Shown piece after piece: positions 24,891-32,802 of a stretch of 36,059 nucleotides of DNA (position 1 is the stretch's first letter; each line of letters starts with the position of its first letter). The notes under the pieces are model-generated. The model saw only the letters and a program-made list of their open reading frames with translations, did no database searches and had not been told where the DNA came from. The stretch lies in NCBI GenBank assembly GCA_003021785.1, contig PXQU01000009.1, positions 1 to 36,059 of the forward strand, written 5' to 3'. This stretch comes from Halobacteriales archaeon QH_7_65_31. GTDB lineage: Archaea > Halobacteriota > Halobacteria > Halobacteriales > Haloarculaceae. The position numbers and the translations under genes were made by a program.

Positions 24891-27282
24891 TCCCGCCGTC
24901 CGCGACAGCATCGACGAGGCGGCGACCACCGTCGGCTCCCTCTGGCCCGTCCACTCGTTCGTGACGGCCAACCCCCTCTCCGGGTTCGAGGGCCGACCGT
25001 TCGGGGAGGCCGTCGAGCGAGCAGCCACGCTACTCGGCGGTCGCGGCTACCCCAGCGCCGAGACGTTCGAAGCGGCGCTGGAACGCGGTCAGATCGACCC
25101 GACGCGTCTCGAAGCGGAGCTCGCCGCGGCAGGCTACGAGGAGAACCCCGAGACGTTACTCAGCCGCATGGCCGACGCGACCGACAGCACGAACGGTGAC
25201 GCGGACACCGCCACTGATCACGTCGACCGGGTGTTGAGCAAGTGGCTCTCGGCGTTCCTCGACGAGGGGAGCGCCCACTGGTCGATGCCGAACCGCGAGG
25301 CGGGATTCTACGCCGCGTTCCGCGACATGGCGACGCACGACAGCGATATCCCCGACGAGGGGATCGTCGCCGACCTGCCCGAAGACCCGACCGAAGCCAT
25401 CGAGGCGGCCTTGGACTCACAGCCCGAGGGTCAGTGGACGGATACACTCACGTCGCAGCTGGCCGCGCTCCCGGGGTGGACCGGGTTCATCAAACAGCGC
25501 GCCGAGAGCGATGGCGCGTGGCAGTCGGCGTATCCGATCTCGTTGGACGGCTACCTCGCGGCGCGGCTGGCACTGCTGGATGCCGTCGATGCCGACATCG
25601 AGCCGGACGACGCCGCCGACGTGAATACAGCCGACGATCTCGCTCGGGCGTTCCTGCGCGCTTGGGAAGCGACCTACCGTGACGACCTCGTCGGGACCGT
25701 TGCGGCCCGAAGTCGGTCGATAGACGACGCCGAGGCGTCAGACCGCCCGGACGCGCAGTTGGTCTTCTGTATCGACACCCGCTCGGAGATCATCCGCCGT
25801 CACGTCGAGACGACGGGCGCGTACGAGACCTACGGGTACGCCGGCTTCTTCGGCGTCCCGATGGAGTATCAGGGGTACGACGCCGATGTCTCGGTCGACG
25901 CCTGTCCACCGATCCTCGATCCACAGCATCACGTCGTCGACGTTCCGAACGACGACGAGACACGGACCCAGTACGACCGCAGATCCGGCGTCCGTGCGGC
26001 CGTCGACGAGATCATCGAACTACTGAAAGCCAACGCCGCTACCGCCTACGGCTACGTCGAAACCGCCGGGAGCGGCTACGGGCTCTCGCTCGCGGCCCGG
26101 ACGCTCGTCCCCGGACGCGTTCACGACCTGATCGACGCCGCCGCCGAAGTAGTCCCAGACGAACGCGAGTTCTGCGAGCCGACCGTTCACCACCAGCAGA
26201 CCCGCTCCGGGGATCTGCCCGTGGGGCTGACCCGCGAGGAGCAGGTCGAGTACGCCGCGACCGCCTTCGAGCTGATGGGGTTCGAGGAGTTCAGTCGCCT
26301 CGTCGTCTTCACCGGCCACGCCAGCGAGACGACGAACAATCCCTACGATTCGAGTCTCGACTGCGGCGCCTGTGCGGGCAACCCCGGTGGCCCGAACGCT
26401 CGCGTCCTCGCGACGATCTGTAACGACGAATCCGTCAGGACCGAACTCCGCGACCGCGGATTCGAGATCCCCGAGGACACGGTCTTTCTCGCTGGCGAAC
26501 ACAACACGACGACAGACGAGGTGGAACTGTTCGCCGACGACGTGCCCGAGAGCCACGCAGACGAACTCGACCGGTTGCGCGCGGACCTCGCGACGGCCCG
26601 CGAGCACGCGACCGCCGAGCGCGCCGAATCGATGGGCGTCGACGGCTCCACCGGTATCAGCGAGACGGAACGCCGTGCCGCCGACTGGGCCGAGACGCGT
26701 CCCGAGTGGGGGTTGGCCGGCAACGCCGGCTTCGTCATCGGTCCCCGCGAGCTGACGAGCGACCGCGATCTCGACGGGCGCGCGTTCCTCCACTCGTACG
26801 ACTGGTCGACCGACCCCACCGGGGACGCACTCGAAGCCATCTTCACCGGTCCCATGGTCGTTACGCAGTGGATCAACGCCCAGTACTACTTCTCGACGGT
26901 CGACAACGCCGTCTACGGCAGCGGGTCGAAGGTGACCCAGAACCCGGTCGGCAACGTCGGCGTGTATCAGGGCAACGGCGGCGATCTGATGGCCGGACTC
27001 CCGCTCCAGTCCCTGATGGCCGCAGACGACGAACCGCACCACCAACCTCTCCGCCTCTCCACGGTGGTTCACGCACCGGTCGAGCGGGTCACCGACATTT
27101 TATCCGACCACCGGAAGCTGACCGAGCTTCTGGACAACGACTGGCTCTCACTGACGGTCGTCGATCCGACGCAGGAGCACCGCGTCTTCCGCTACGAGGC
27201 GTCACTGGAGTGGATCGCAGTGTCCGAACGGCCCGAAACACACCCGGGGCCGTCGAACACCCCGACTGTCGCAGACGACTGA
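24880..27282 (+). CDS. dabA: carbonic-anhydrase-like subunit of a DAB inorganic-carbon transporter (DUF2309)
   Basis: 800 residues, cytoplasmic and peripheral. Belongs to DUF2309/UPF0753. Zn-site residues match the beta-carbonic-anhydrase-like site of DabA: Cys297 and Asp299 in VFCIDTRSEI, His480 in FTGHAS, and Cys495 in SLDCGACAGNPGGPN. The N-terminal PVHSFVTANPLSGFEG and C-terminal GPMVVTQWINAQYYFSTVDN and KVTQNPVGNVGVYQGNGGD blocks are also characteristic. In bacterial DABs, DabA is thought to hydrate CO2 to bicarbonate in a vectorial way coupled to DabB. Start ATG 24,880 overlaps dabB. Confidence 0.92.
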   Translation: MSTDPAVRDSIDEAATTVGSLWPVHSFVTANPLSGFEGRPFGEAVERAATLLGGRGYPSAETFEAALERGQIDPTRLEAELAAAGYEENPETLLSRMADATDSTNGDADTATDHVDRVLSKWLSAFLDEGSAHWSMPNREAGFYAAFRDMATHDSDIPDEGIVADLPEDPTEAIEAALDSQPEGQWTDTLTSQLAALPGWTGFIKQRAESDGAWQSAYPISLDGYLAARLALLDAVDADIEPDDAADVNTADDLARAFLRAWEATYRDDLVGTVAARSRSIDDAEASDRPDAQLVFCIDTRSEIIRRHVETTGAYETYGYAGFFGVPMEYQGYDADVSVDACPPILDPQHHVVDVPNDDETRTQYDRRSGVRAAVDEIIELLKANAATAYGYVETAGSGYGLSLAARTLVPGRVHDLIDAAAEVVPDEREFCEPTVHHQQTRSGDLPVGLTREEQVEYAATAFELMGFEEFSRLVVFTGHASETTNNPYDSSLDCGACAGNPGGPNARVLATICNDESVRTELRDRGFEIPEDTVFLAGEHNTTTDEVELFADDVPESHADELDRLRADLATAREHATAERAESMGVDGSTGISETERRAADWAETRPEWGLAGNAGFVIGPRELTSDRDLDGRAFLHSYDWSTDPTGDALEAIFTGPMVVTQWINAQYYFSTVDNAVYGSGSKVTQNPVGNVGVYQGNGGDLMAGLPLQSLMAADDEPHHQPLRLSTVVHAPVERVTDILSDHRKLTELLDNDWLSLTVVDPTQEHRVFRYEASLEWIAVSERPETHPGPSNTPTVADD

Positions 27283-27379
27283 GACGTCCGACGATCACGT
27301 TCGCGCCAACGCCGATTTGATATAGCAGTATGTGGTTTATTCTCGACAGCGACCCGGCTACCGCCCATCACGGTATCTC

Positions 27380-27397
27380 TCGAAAAAGAAGAATGAG
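27380..27397 (-). terminator. T-rich terminator after rio2
   Basis: Immediately after the rio2 stop the minus strand reads CTCATTCTTCTTTTTCG, a T-rich stretch typical of archaeal intrinsic termination. The 115-bp gap to dabA also contains a TTTATTCTC run. Confidence 0.35.
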
Positions 27398-28303
27398 CTA
27401 CGCGAGCAGTCGGATTCCGTCGAAGCTCCCGTCTCGAAGCGTCTCGGCTACTCGTTCGGTGTCGATCTCCGGCATCTCGTTGGGGTACTTGCGCTGGAAG
27501 TAGCTCACGATGTTCGCGCAATCGCGATCGAGGAACGCCTCGGCGTTCTCGTGGTCGGTCGGGACGGCCTGCGGCCAGTCGAAGACGGTGACGCCGTCTG
27601 TCGCGACGAAGACGTTGTACTCCGACATATCGGCGTGGACGTACCCCTGCCGGTAGGCTTCGGCCATCTCGTCGAGGATCAGATCCAACACGCTGACCGC
27701 CTGCTCGGGATCGAGCTTCGCCTTCGACAGCTCGACGCCGTCGAGCTTCTCCATCACGACCGCGTGGCGACTCTGCCCGACTGGCTGTGGGACCGACACC
27801 TCCGGATACACCGCTCGAAGCGCCTCGTGTTCGCGCTCCGCGGCCTTTCGCGCGGTGTAGAACCACGAGATGTGGTCGTTGTCGGCGGTGTACTTCCGCT
27901 CGCGATTCACCTCACGGAAGTTCGTGTACCCCTCGCGGTGGAACTTCAGCGCGAGCGGCTTGTACGAGCGGGCCTCGTACACGTCGGACTCCTTGCCGAC
28001 GCCGAGCGGTGCACCGACCCCTTCGATCGTCTCGCGCTCGGAGAACGTGCGGAGCGCGAGCGCGTCGTACCCTTCGAACGTGAGCCGGAAACCCGTGTAC
28101 TGGATCGTCTTGCGCTCGATGAGCTCGCGTTTCTCACACCGATCGAGCCGATACGTCATCTCCTCGCCGTCGAGCCGCGAGAACTCCGCGATCTTCCCCT
28201 GCGCGACCCATCGCGAGAACCGCATTCCCTGTTCGAGCCCGGAGAGCAGATAGAAATCCTCCGGCTCCAGCTCCGCCATCACCGGAGCGACGTTCTGTAC
28301 CAT
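27398..28303 (-). CDS. rio2: RIO2-type serine/threonine protein kinase
   Basis: 301 residues. An N-terminal winged helix (about 1-85, MAELEPEDFYLLSGLEQGMR) is the RIO2 signature, followed by the RIO kinase core: nucleotide loop GVGKESDVYEA (101-111), Lys120, catalytic loop HADMSEYN (223-230, Asp225) and metal-binding Asp242 in VFDWPQ. RIO2 acts in late maturation of the small ribosomal subunit. The ATG at 28,303 (MVQNVAPVMAELEPED) matches family N-termini; an in-frame ATG at 28,345 is less likely. It faces dabA and its upstream side borders the AT-rich island. Confidence 0.95.
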   Translation of the reverse strand: MVQNVAPVMAELEPEDFYLLSGLEQGMRFSRWVAQGKIAEFSRLDGEEMTYRLDRCEKRELIERKTIQYTGFRLTFEGYDALALRTFSERETIEGVGAPLGVGKESDVYEARSYKPLALKFHREGYTNFREVNRERKYTADNDHISWFYTARKAAEREHEALRAVYPEVSVPQPVGQSRHAVVMEKLDGVELSKAKLDPEQAVSVLDLILDEMAEAYRQGYVHADMSEYNVFVATDGVTVFDWPQAVPTDHENAEAFLDRDCANIVSYFQRKYPNEMPEIDTERVAETLRDGSFDGIRLLA

Positions 28304-28374
28304 ACCGGCTGTTCTCCCCGCAGACGCAAAAACGGCTCGTGGCACGGGTTGTAAACCATATATGACGATACGGA

Positions 28375-28390
28375 ATCAGTGCCCTCCAAT
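28375..28390 (+). repeat. direct repeat flanking the AT-rich island, left copy
   Basis: ATCAGTGCCCTCCAAT. The right copy at 29,935-29,950 reads ATTAGTGCCCTACAAT in the same orientation (14 of 16 identical). Together they bracket the AT-rich region with the IS hairpin and the two-gene operon, and could be remnants of a duplicated target or an attachment-like site. Confidence 0.4.
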
Positions 28391-28440
28391 CACAGAGGTT
28401 CGGCGTTTGGATTTCTACGAACTACCAATTTTATTATATA

Positions 28441-28572
28441 ATGGCTATGACTGGCACAGGAGGTGCCAAGCTACTTAGTTAATAACTCGATGGCTATCAA
28501 ATACCAATCACCTACATCGGATTTTATCTTTTGTAGGCGAGAAACCCCCGTCGTTCACGGCGGGGTTGAATC
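28441..28572 (+). mobile_element. IS200/IS605-derived palindrome element (copy B), PATE- or MITE-like
   Basis: The left part has a perfect 6-bp hairpin, TGGCAC-AGGAG-GTGCCA (28,452-28,468). The right part has the 8-bp hairpin CCCCGTCG-TTCA-CGGCGGGG (28,546-28,565) followed by TTGAATC, the same block as at 49-88 on the other strand. There is no transposase frame between them. This fits a short non-autonomous IS200/IS605 derivative (palindrome-associated elements known from haloarchaea) or a tnpB-less guide-RNA scaffold remnant. ATGGCTAT is also directly repeated at 28,441 and 28,490. Left boundary uncertain. Confidence 0.5.
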
Positions 28573-28587
28573 GCCGTATTAGTAGAT

Positions 28588-29277
28588 TTACCGGCGTACA
28601 ACCCGTCTGTGATACCAACCGAGGCGGTCCATCCGCCCGATGTAATGAGACAGTATCGGGAGGTCCACTCGGTCGTTCGACGGGATCCCCGTCGAGTCGC
28701 CCGCTGTGGATACCGTCAGAAAACAACCAAGATACTCCCGAATCCACCGAGGATAGGGATACCGGGGGCGTGGCACTCCCTGTATCACGACGGACTTCTC
28801 ATTACTATATGAGACAGTTGTGTCGATGGTTCGTACTCTCTTTTCAAGATCAAGTGAATTCGTATCACTTCTTATACTGAAAGTTATCCTTTTGAAACTG
28901 TTATCATCGTTTTCTTGGCACATATCGTACTCAAGGGCTGCGGCGATGACGTCGTTAGCCTCCTCATCACGTCCGATACAGAGGTAGGATTTTTCCGCAT
29001 CGGCTTTAACAATAGGAACATCAATAAGAACAGCTTCTTTCTCGCCATTCATCCGAATAACGGTCATGTCTTCAGGATTCAACTGCTCTCCGCGTTCGTT
29101 TACACGCTCTCTGAGTTGGCTGTATTCAGGTTCGTTTGAGAGACTCTGGAATACCTGTTGGGCTTTGTCACCAGAGAGTTTCGTTACTGGATGTTGCTCA
29201 CCTGTTAATATATTTGACACAGCTGAGCCTGTTTCATTCGACGCTTCTTGATCCGACTCATTGATATCATCTTTCAT
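28588..29277 (-). CDS. halocin-precursor-like protein, possibly chimeric C-terminus
   Basis: 229 residues. The first 120 or so (hydrophilic start, VTKLSGDKAQQVFQSLSNEP, YSQLRERVNERGEQLNPEDM, AVLIDVPIVKADAEKSYLCI) resemble, from memory, the leader/immunity region of halocin C8-type precursors and related haloarchaeal proteins. No Cys-rich peptide follows, as would be expected for halocin C8. The last 60 or so residues (from about VIQGVPRPRYPYP) are encoded by clearly more GC-rich DNA and end 16 bases from the IS-derived element, so the original 3' part has probably been replaced. Second gene of a unit with the four-helix membrane protein. Function inferred only from resemblance. Confidence 0.5.
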   Translation of the reverse strand: MKDDINESDQEASNETGSAVSNILTGEQHPVTKLSGDKAQQVFQSLSNEPEYSQLRERVNERGEQLNPEDMTVIRMNGEKEAVLIDVPIVKADAEKSYLCIGRDEEANDVIAAALEYDMCQENDDNSFKRITFSIRSDTNSLDLEKRVRTIDTTVSYSNEKSVVIQGVPRPRYPYPRWIREYLGCFLTVSTAGDSTGIPSNDRVDLPILSHYIGRMDRLGWYHRRVVRR

Positions 29278-29297
29278 ATTGGCAGATGGTGCTGAGA

Positions 29298-29675
29298 TTA
29301 TTGAATTTTAATTTTGCTTTTTTGATAGATATGCTGAATCGAATCGAATGTCGCCCAGAGACCGAATAGAATCCACAAACCAATCATCACTCCTCGTACT
29401 GAGAAGTCTATCGAAGACGGATTAAGAAAAACCCACACGAGGGATGACATGAGTACAGCTATCGCAGCCCCAGTGCTGATTATTTGTGTATTAATACCGA
29501 GACGCTCGCTAATACTCAGTCCCGCTTCTATGGAATTACGGGTATATCCAGCAGCCAAAATCAAAACGATAACACCAGTAATCAACAGAGATTGCCCGAA
29601 TATAAAGTGAAGAGCGGCAAGAGCGATCAGTATCCAACTGACAGAACGACCGAGTGCTAATACTTTCTTGTTCAT
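29298..29675 (-). CDS. four-helix small membrane protein, candidate immunity factor
   Basis: 125 residues with four hydrophobic helices (about residues 11-30, 31-50, 66-86, 93-112) and a basic C-terminus KSKIKIQ. AT-rich codon use unlike its flanks. The ATG at 29,675 has a good GGAG ribosome-binding site 8 bases upstream (29,684-29,687) and a strong TATA-like box, so it starts the operon. Its position 20 bases before the halocin-like gene suggests a paired role such as immunity or export, which is inference. No family recognised. Confidence 0.65.
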   Translation of the reverse strand: MNKKVLALGRSVSWILIALAALHFIFGQSLLITGVIVLILAAGYTRNSIEAGLSISERLGINTQIISTGAAIAVLMSSLVWVFLNPSSIDFSVRGVMIGLWILFGLWATFDSIQHIYQKSKIKIQ

Positions 29676-29685
29676 TTAGCATTCT

Positions 29686-29726
29686 CCATTGACAATGGTT
29701 TTGTGAGGGCTATTAGAATATAAATA
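29686..29726 (-). promoter_or_regulatory. promoter and palindrome of the AT-island operon
   Basis: TATTTATA (29,719-29,726, minus strand) lies about 25 bases before the expected transcription start. The inverted repeat CCATTG-A-CAATGG (29,686-29,698) sits at that start and overlaps the GGAG site. A regulator bound there would block both transcription and translation start. Confidence 0.5.
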
Positions 29727-29834
29727 CTTCGGTCGAGACGTAGGCCCCGCGGCCTGTTCAGCGTTCTCTTAGACGGCTCTGAGACACGACCACCATTTTC
29801 GGCTCGCACGGAAGACAAGATGATGACGGGCATT

Positions 29835-29881
29835 CACAAGAGCAAAGCTCTTGTGCGCGAACGAGACGCTTCGCGTCTCGT
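29835..29881. repeat. two perfect tandem hairpins
   Basis: CACAAGAGC-AAA-GCTCTTGTG (29,835-29,855) and ACGAGACGC-TTC-GCGTCTCGT (29,861-29,881), each a 9-bp perfect stem with a 3-base loop, five bases apart. No gene is identified in 29,727-30,044. A 63-codon minus-strand frame crosses the hairpins but lacks any recognisable domain, and I treat it as non-coding or an IS relic. Confidence 0.7.
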
Positions 29882-29934
29882 CAACGCTGTATCCCCTCCC
29901 TGCTCGCGTCTTCGGTGCTCGCTGAGGAAGGGGG

Positions 29935-29950
29935 ATTAGTGCCCTACAAT
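29935..29950 (+). repeat. direct repeat flanking the AT-rich island, right copy
   Basis: ATTAGTGCCCTACAAT, 14 of 16 bases identical to 28,375-28,390 and in the same orientation. It lies about 95 bases before the acyl-CoA synthetase start. Confidence 0.4.
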
Positions 29951-30044
29951 TCGCTAACACCGGCCATCTACCGTGGCGCGCCCATCGATACCTGTCACCG
30001 TTGGACGAATATGATTAATGAGGCAGCCCAGCCTATCCCGGGAT

Positions 30045-31724
30045 ATGGCAACACACAACTTGCCCGATTACGAGGCTGCGCGCGAGGAGTTTTCGTGGGA
30101 CGCCATCTACGACGAGACCGACTGGGACGCCCCCGAGGAGTTCAACATCGGCCACGAGGTCTGTGACCGCCACGCCGACGGCTCCGGCCGGGTAGCACTC
30201 CAGTATGCCGGAACTAATGGCGAGCGCGAAACGCTGACCTTCGACGACCTCGAAGAGCGCTCGAACCGATTTGCGAACGTGCTCGAAAACGAGGGCGTCG
30301 AACGCGGGGACCGAGTGTTCAGCTACCTGCCGCGCATCCCGGCCCACTACGTTGCGATCGTCGGCACCCTCAAGCGCGGCGCGGTCTTCGGCGGGATCAA
30401 CGAACGTTTCGGGCCGGAGGGGATCTCCTATCGGCTCGACGACTGTGACGCCTCGGCGGTCGTGACGACTGCCGCAAATCGCGAAACCGTCGAGCGTGCG
30501 CTCGACGATGCTCCCACGGTCGATACCGTCGTGACGATCGACCGCGGCGAGGGGGTTCCCGACGGCGATGTGGATCATGCCGAAGCGATGGCCGAGGCAA
30601 GCCCGGAGTACGAAACGGTGAAAACCGGGGGCGAGGACAACGCCCTGCTGTACTATACCTCCGGGACGACAGGATTGGCGAAGGGCGTCCTCCACAAACA
30701 CCGCTGGGTCGCGGGCGTTGCGGCCACCCAGCGCTACGCCGTCGACCTCAACGACGACGACCTCTACTGGTCGACCGCCGATCTGGGCTGGCTAACGGGA
30801 CCGATCAACGCCATCGGCGCGTGGTTTTGGGGCACGAGTCAGTTCACCTATGAGGGTGAGTTCGATCCCGAAAACTGGGCCGACCTCCTCGACGAGTTCC
30901 CCGTCTCGGTGCTGTTTTCGGTCCCGACGGCCTACCGAATGCTCCGGACGAACGAGGAGCTCCTCGATGGCGTGGACCTCGACCTACGCCACGCGCTCTC
31001 GATCGGCGAACCTCTGTCGCCGGGTGTGGTCGAATGGGGCGAGGATGCCCTCGGGGTCACGATACTGGATACCTACGGCCAGACCGAGACCGGCAACATG
31101 GTGATCAACAACTACCCCACGATGGAGCTCCGCCCCGGAAGCATGGGCCGACCCCTACCGGGGATCGAATCGGCCATCGTCGATCCCGAAACGGGCGAAG
31201 TTCTCCCACCCGGCGAAACCGGCGAGATCGCCCATCGAGGTGACTTCCCGTGTTTCTTCGCTGAATTTTGGGAAAACCCCGAGAAAACTGCCGACTGCTT
31301 CGTGGAGGGGTCCGAGGGCGAGTGGTATCTTTCGGGCGACCTCGCCCATCTCGATGAAGACGGGTATTTCTGGTTCGAGGGCCGCGCCGACGACGTGATC
31401 CTTTCGTCGGGCTATCGGATCGGACCCTTCGAGGTCGAAAGTTCGCTCGGCGAACATCCCGCAGTCGCCGAGGCCGCCGTCGTCCCGAAGCCCCACAAAG
31501 AGCGTGGCAACATCGTGAAGGCCTACGCCGTGCTCACCGGCGAGCACGACCCGAGCGATGACCTCGGCGAGGAGATCAAAAATCACGTCCGCAACGAACT
31601 CTCGGCCCACGAGTACCCCCGTGAGGTGGAGTTCGTCGACGAACTCCCGAAAACCGTGACCGGAAAGATCCGGCGGACGGAGCTTCGGGATCGCACAGTT
31701 GAGACGGATTCGACCGCGGACTGA
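30045..31724 (+). CDS. acyl-CoA synthetase (AMP-forming)
   Basis: 559 residues. ANL-superfamily enzyme activating a carboxylic acid to acyl-AMP then acyl-CoA. Core motifs: A3 YYTSGTTGLAKGVLHKH, A5 DTYGQTETGNMV, A7 YLSGDLAHLDEDGYFWFEGR, A8 hinge DDVILSSGYRIGPFEVES, and the C-terminal catalytic Lys in PKTVTGKIRR (A10). Closest in feel to medium-chain acyl-CoA or acetyl-CoA synthetase-like proteins of haloarchaea; the acyl substrate cannot be told. ATG 30,045 gives MATHNLPDYEAAREEFSW, a typical start for the family. It stands alone after the AT-rich island. Confidence 0.92.
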   Translation: MATHNLPDYEAAREEFSWDAIYDETDWDAPEEFNIGHEVCDRHADGSGRVALQYAGTNGERETLTFDDLEERSNRFANVLENEGVERGDRVFSYLPRIPAHYVAIVGTLKRGAVFGGINERFGPEGISYRLDDCDASAVVTTAANRETVERALDDAPTVDTVVTIDRGEGVPDGDVDHAEAMAEASPEYETVKTGGEDNALLYYTSGTTGLAKGVLHKHRWVAGVAATQRYAVDLNDDDLYWSTADLGWLTGPINAIGAWFWGTSQFTYEGEFDPENWADLLDEFPVSVLFSVPTAYRMLRTNEELLDGVDLDLRHALSIGEPLSPGVVEWGEDALGVTILDTYGQTETGNMVINNYPTMELRPGSMGRPLPGIESAIVDPETGEVLPPGETGEIAHRGDFPCFFAEFWENPEKTADCFVEGSEGEWYLSGDLAHLDEDGYFWFEGRADDVILSSGYRIGPFEVESSLGEHPAVAEAAVVPKPHKERGNIVKAYAVLTGEHDPSDDLGEEIKNHVRNELSAHEYPREVEFVDELPKTVTGKIRRTELRDRTVETDSTAD

Positions 31725-31798
31725 ACCGGATAGCGCCCTTGGCGATACCCTTTTGAGCGAGCCGATAACACGTATATTGGGATAACTAACAAAAATCC

Positions 31799-31979
31799 AT
31801 GACGGAATCCGACACACAGTCGAAACAAGCACTGTCGTGCCAGCAGTAGGTGCTCTCGGCTCCGGTGTGGCGCTACTCGCGCTCCATGGCATCTTCATCG
31901 GATCGACGTAGATGTTCTCGCAACGGTAGCAGTTATCTGGACTGTCGTACTCTCGGTCTACTGGGTTCCACGGCGTTAG
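31799..31979 (+). pseudogene. doubly frameshifted two-helix membrane protein gene
   Basis: ATG 31,799 reads MTESDTQSKQAL. A shift near 31,834 gives a hydrophobic segment (AVGALGSGVALLALHGIFIG), and a second shift near 31,902 gives IDVDVLATVAVIWTVVLSVY then WVPRR and a stop at 31,977-31,979. Each frame alone is closed by an early stop (31,847; 31,909). Together they describe a small two-helix membrane protein of about 60 residues. A TATA-like GTATATTGG sits about 25-30 bases before the ATG. This explains most of the 323-base gap before the RdfA gene. Family not recognised. A sequencing error could mimic this. Confidence 0.6.
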
Positions 31980-32047
31980 TGACCTCTGCACTCACCAGTA
32001 ATCACGCTTATTACTTGGCGGCCCCTCCTTCCCGGTAGAACAGAACA

Positions 32048-32800
32048 ATGGGATGTAAGATCGATTCCCTCGTCGAACGCCACGCCCTGACCGTGCCTGA
32101 CTCCGGGTACGAGTCGGTCGATGAGTACCTCGTGGCGCGATGGACCGGCTCGGATGGCCGCTCAGCCGACGGATACAAGCCACTCACTGAGTGGTTCAAC
32201 AAACGGCTACTGAAACGAATCTACGACGAACATAGCCGTGATACGGTGAGCGTCCATCTGGATCGAGAGTACGAGGTGATCACTGGCGATCAGGATATCC
32301 AGCGTGACGAACTCGCCGCCGACCTCGCGACCGATGGGCTCGATATCGACGACATTGCCGACGAGCTGGTATCGTGGAGTACGATGCGCCATCATCTCAA
32401 AGGCTGTCTCGACGCCGAGAAGGACACGGCTCCGGCGGAAACGGACTGGGAAACGAACACTGTCCAGATGACTCGCGAACGGGCCGCAAAAAAGGCCCGC
32501 TCGGTTCTGTCCTCGCTCACGTCGAAGGATCGGCTTCGGGACGCGGATCGCGCACAGGTGGACGTGCAGGTCAAACTGAGCTGCCCGGACTGTTCCGTCC
32601 GAGTGCCGTTCGAGAATGCCGTCGAGCGGGGCTACGTCTGCGAGACACACGCCGAAACCGAGTCTGCGGAACCGGGGCTCGAACGCGTTGGCAACCAGTT
32701 GTCCGCGATTGCCCTTCCGTACGTGGCCGTCGAAGCGCTCCAGACTGCGTTCTTCGGTGAACCGTTCCTCCTCGAAGCCGCAACGATTGCGGCTCTCTAA
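32048..32800 (+). CDS. RdfA-like (rod-determining factor) protein
   Basis: 250 residues. The N-terminal pattern DEYLVARWTG...YKPLTEWFNKRLL (about 25-55), then DELAADLATDGLDIDDIADE and LVSWSTMRHHLKGCL (about 108-121), matches my recollection of RdfA proteins, first named in Haloferax volcanii as factors for rod shape. A second half has Cys179/Cys182 and Cys198/His201 (CPDC...CETH), a possible zinc ribbon, and a hydrophobic C-terminal segment (LSAIALPYVAVEALQTAFF). It is followed after 2 bases by the SMC-like gene, so the two are surely co-expressed. DNA-binding or adaptor function is inference. Confidence 0.72.
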   Translation: MGCKIDSLVERHALTVPDSGYESVDEYLVARWTGSDGRSADGYKPLTEWFNKRLLKRIYDEHSRDTVSVHLDREYEVITGDQDIQRDELAADLATDGLDIDDIADELVSWSTMRHHLKGCLDAEKDTAPAETDWETNTVQMTRERAAKKARSVLSSLTSKDRLRDADRAQVDVQVKLSCPDCSVRVPFENAVERGYVCETHAETESAEPGLERVGNQLSAIALPYVAVEALQTAFFGEPFLLEAATIAAL

Positions 32801-32802
32801 GT

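Noticed and set aside
28441..28482. 13-codon ORF MAMTGTGGAKLLS after an AT-rich run, with a strong AGGAGGTG
   Set aside because: The AGGAGGTG is part of the left hairpin and has no start codon at a suitable distance. More likely an element end.
29769..29960. 63-codon minus-strand frame containing NARHHLVF, faintly like an IS200 TnpA stretch
   Set aside because: The match is too short, the frame runs through two perfect hairpins, and no catalytic HUH plus Tyr arrangement is present.
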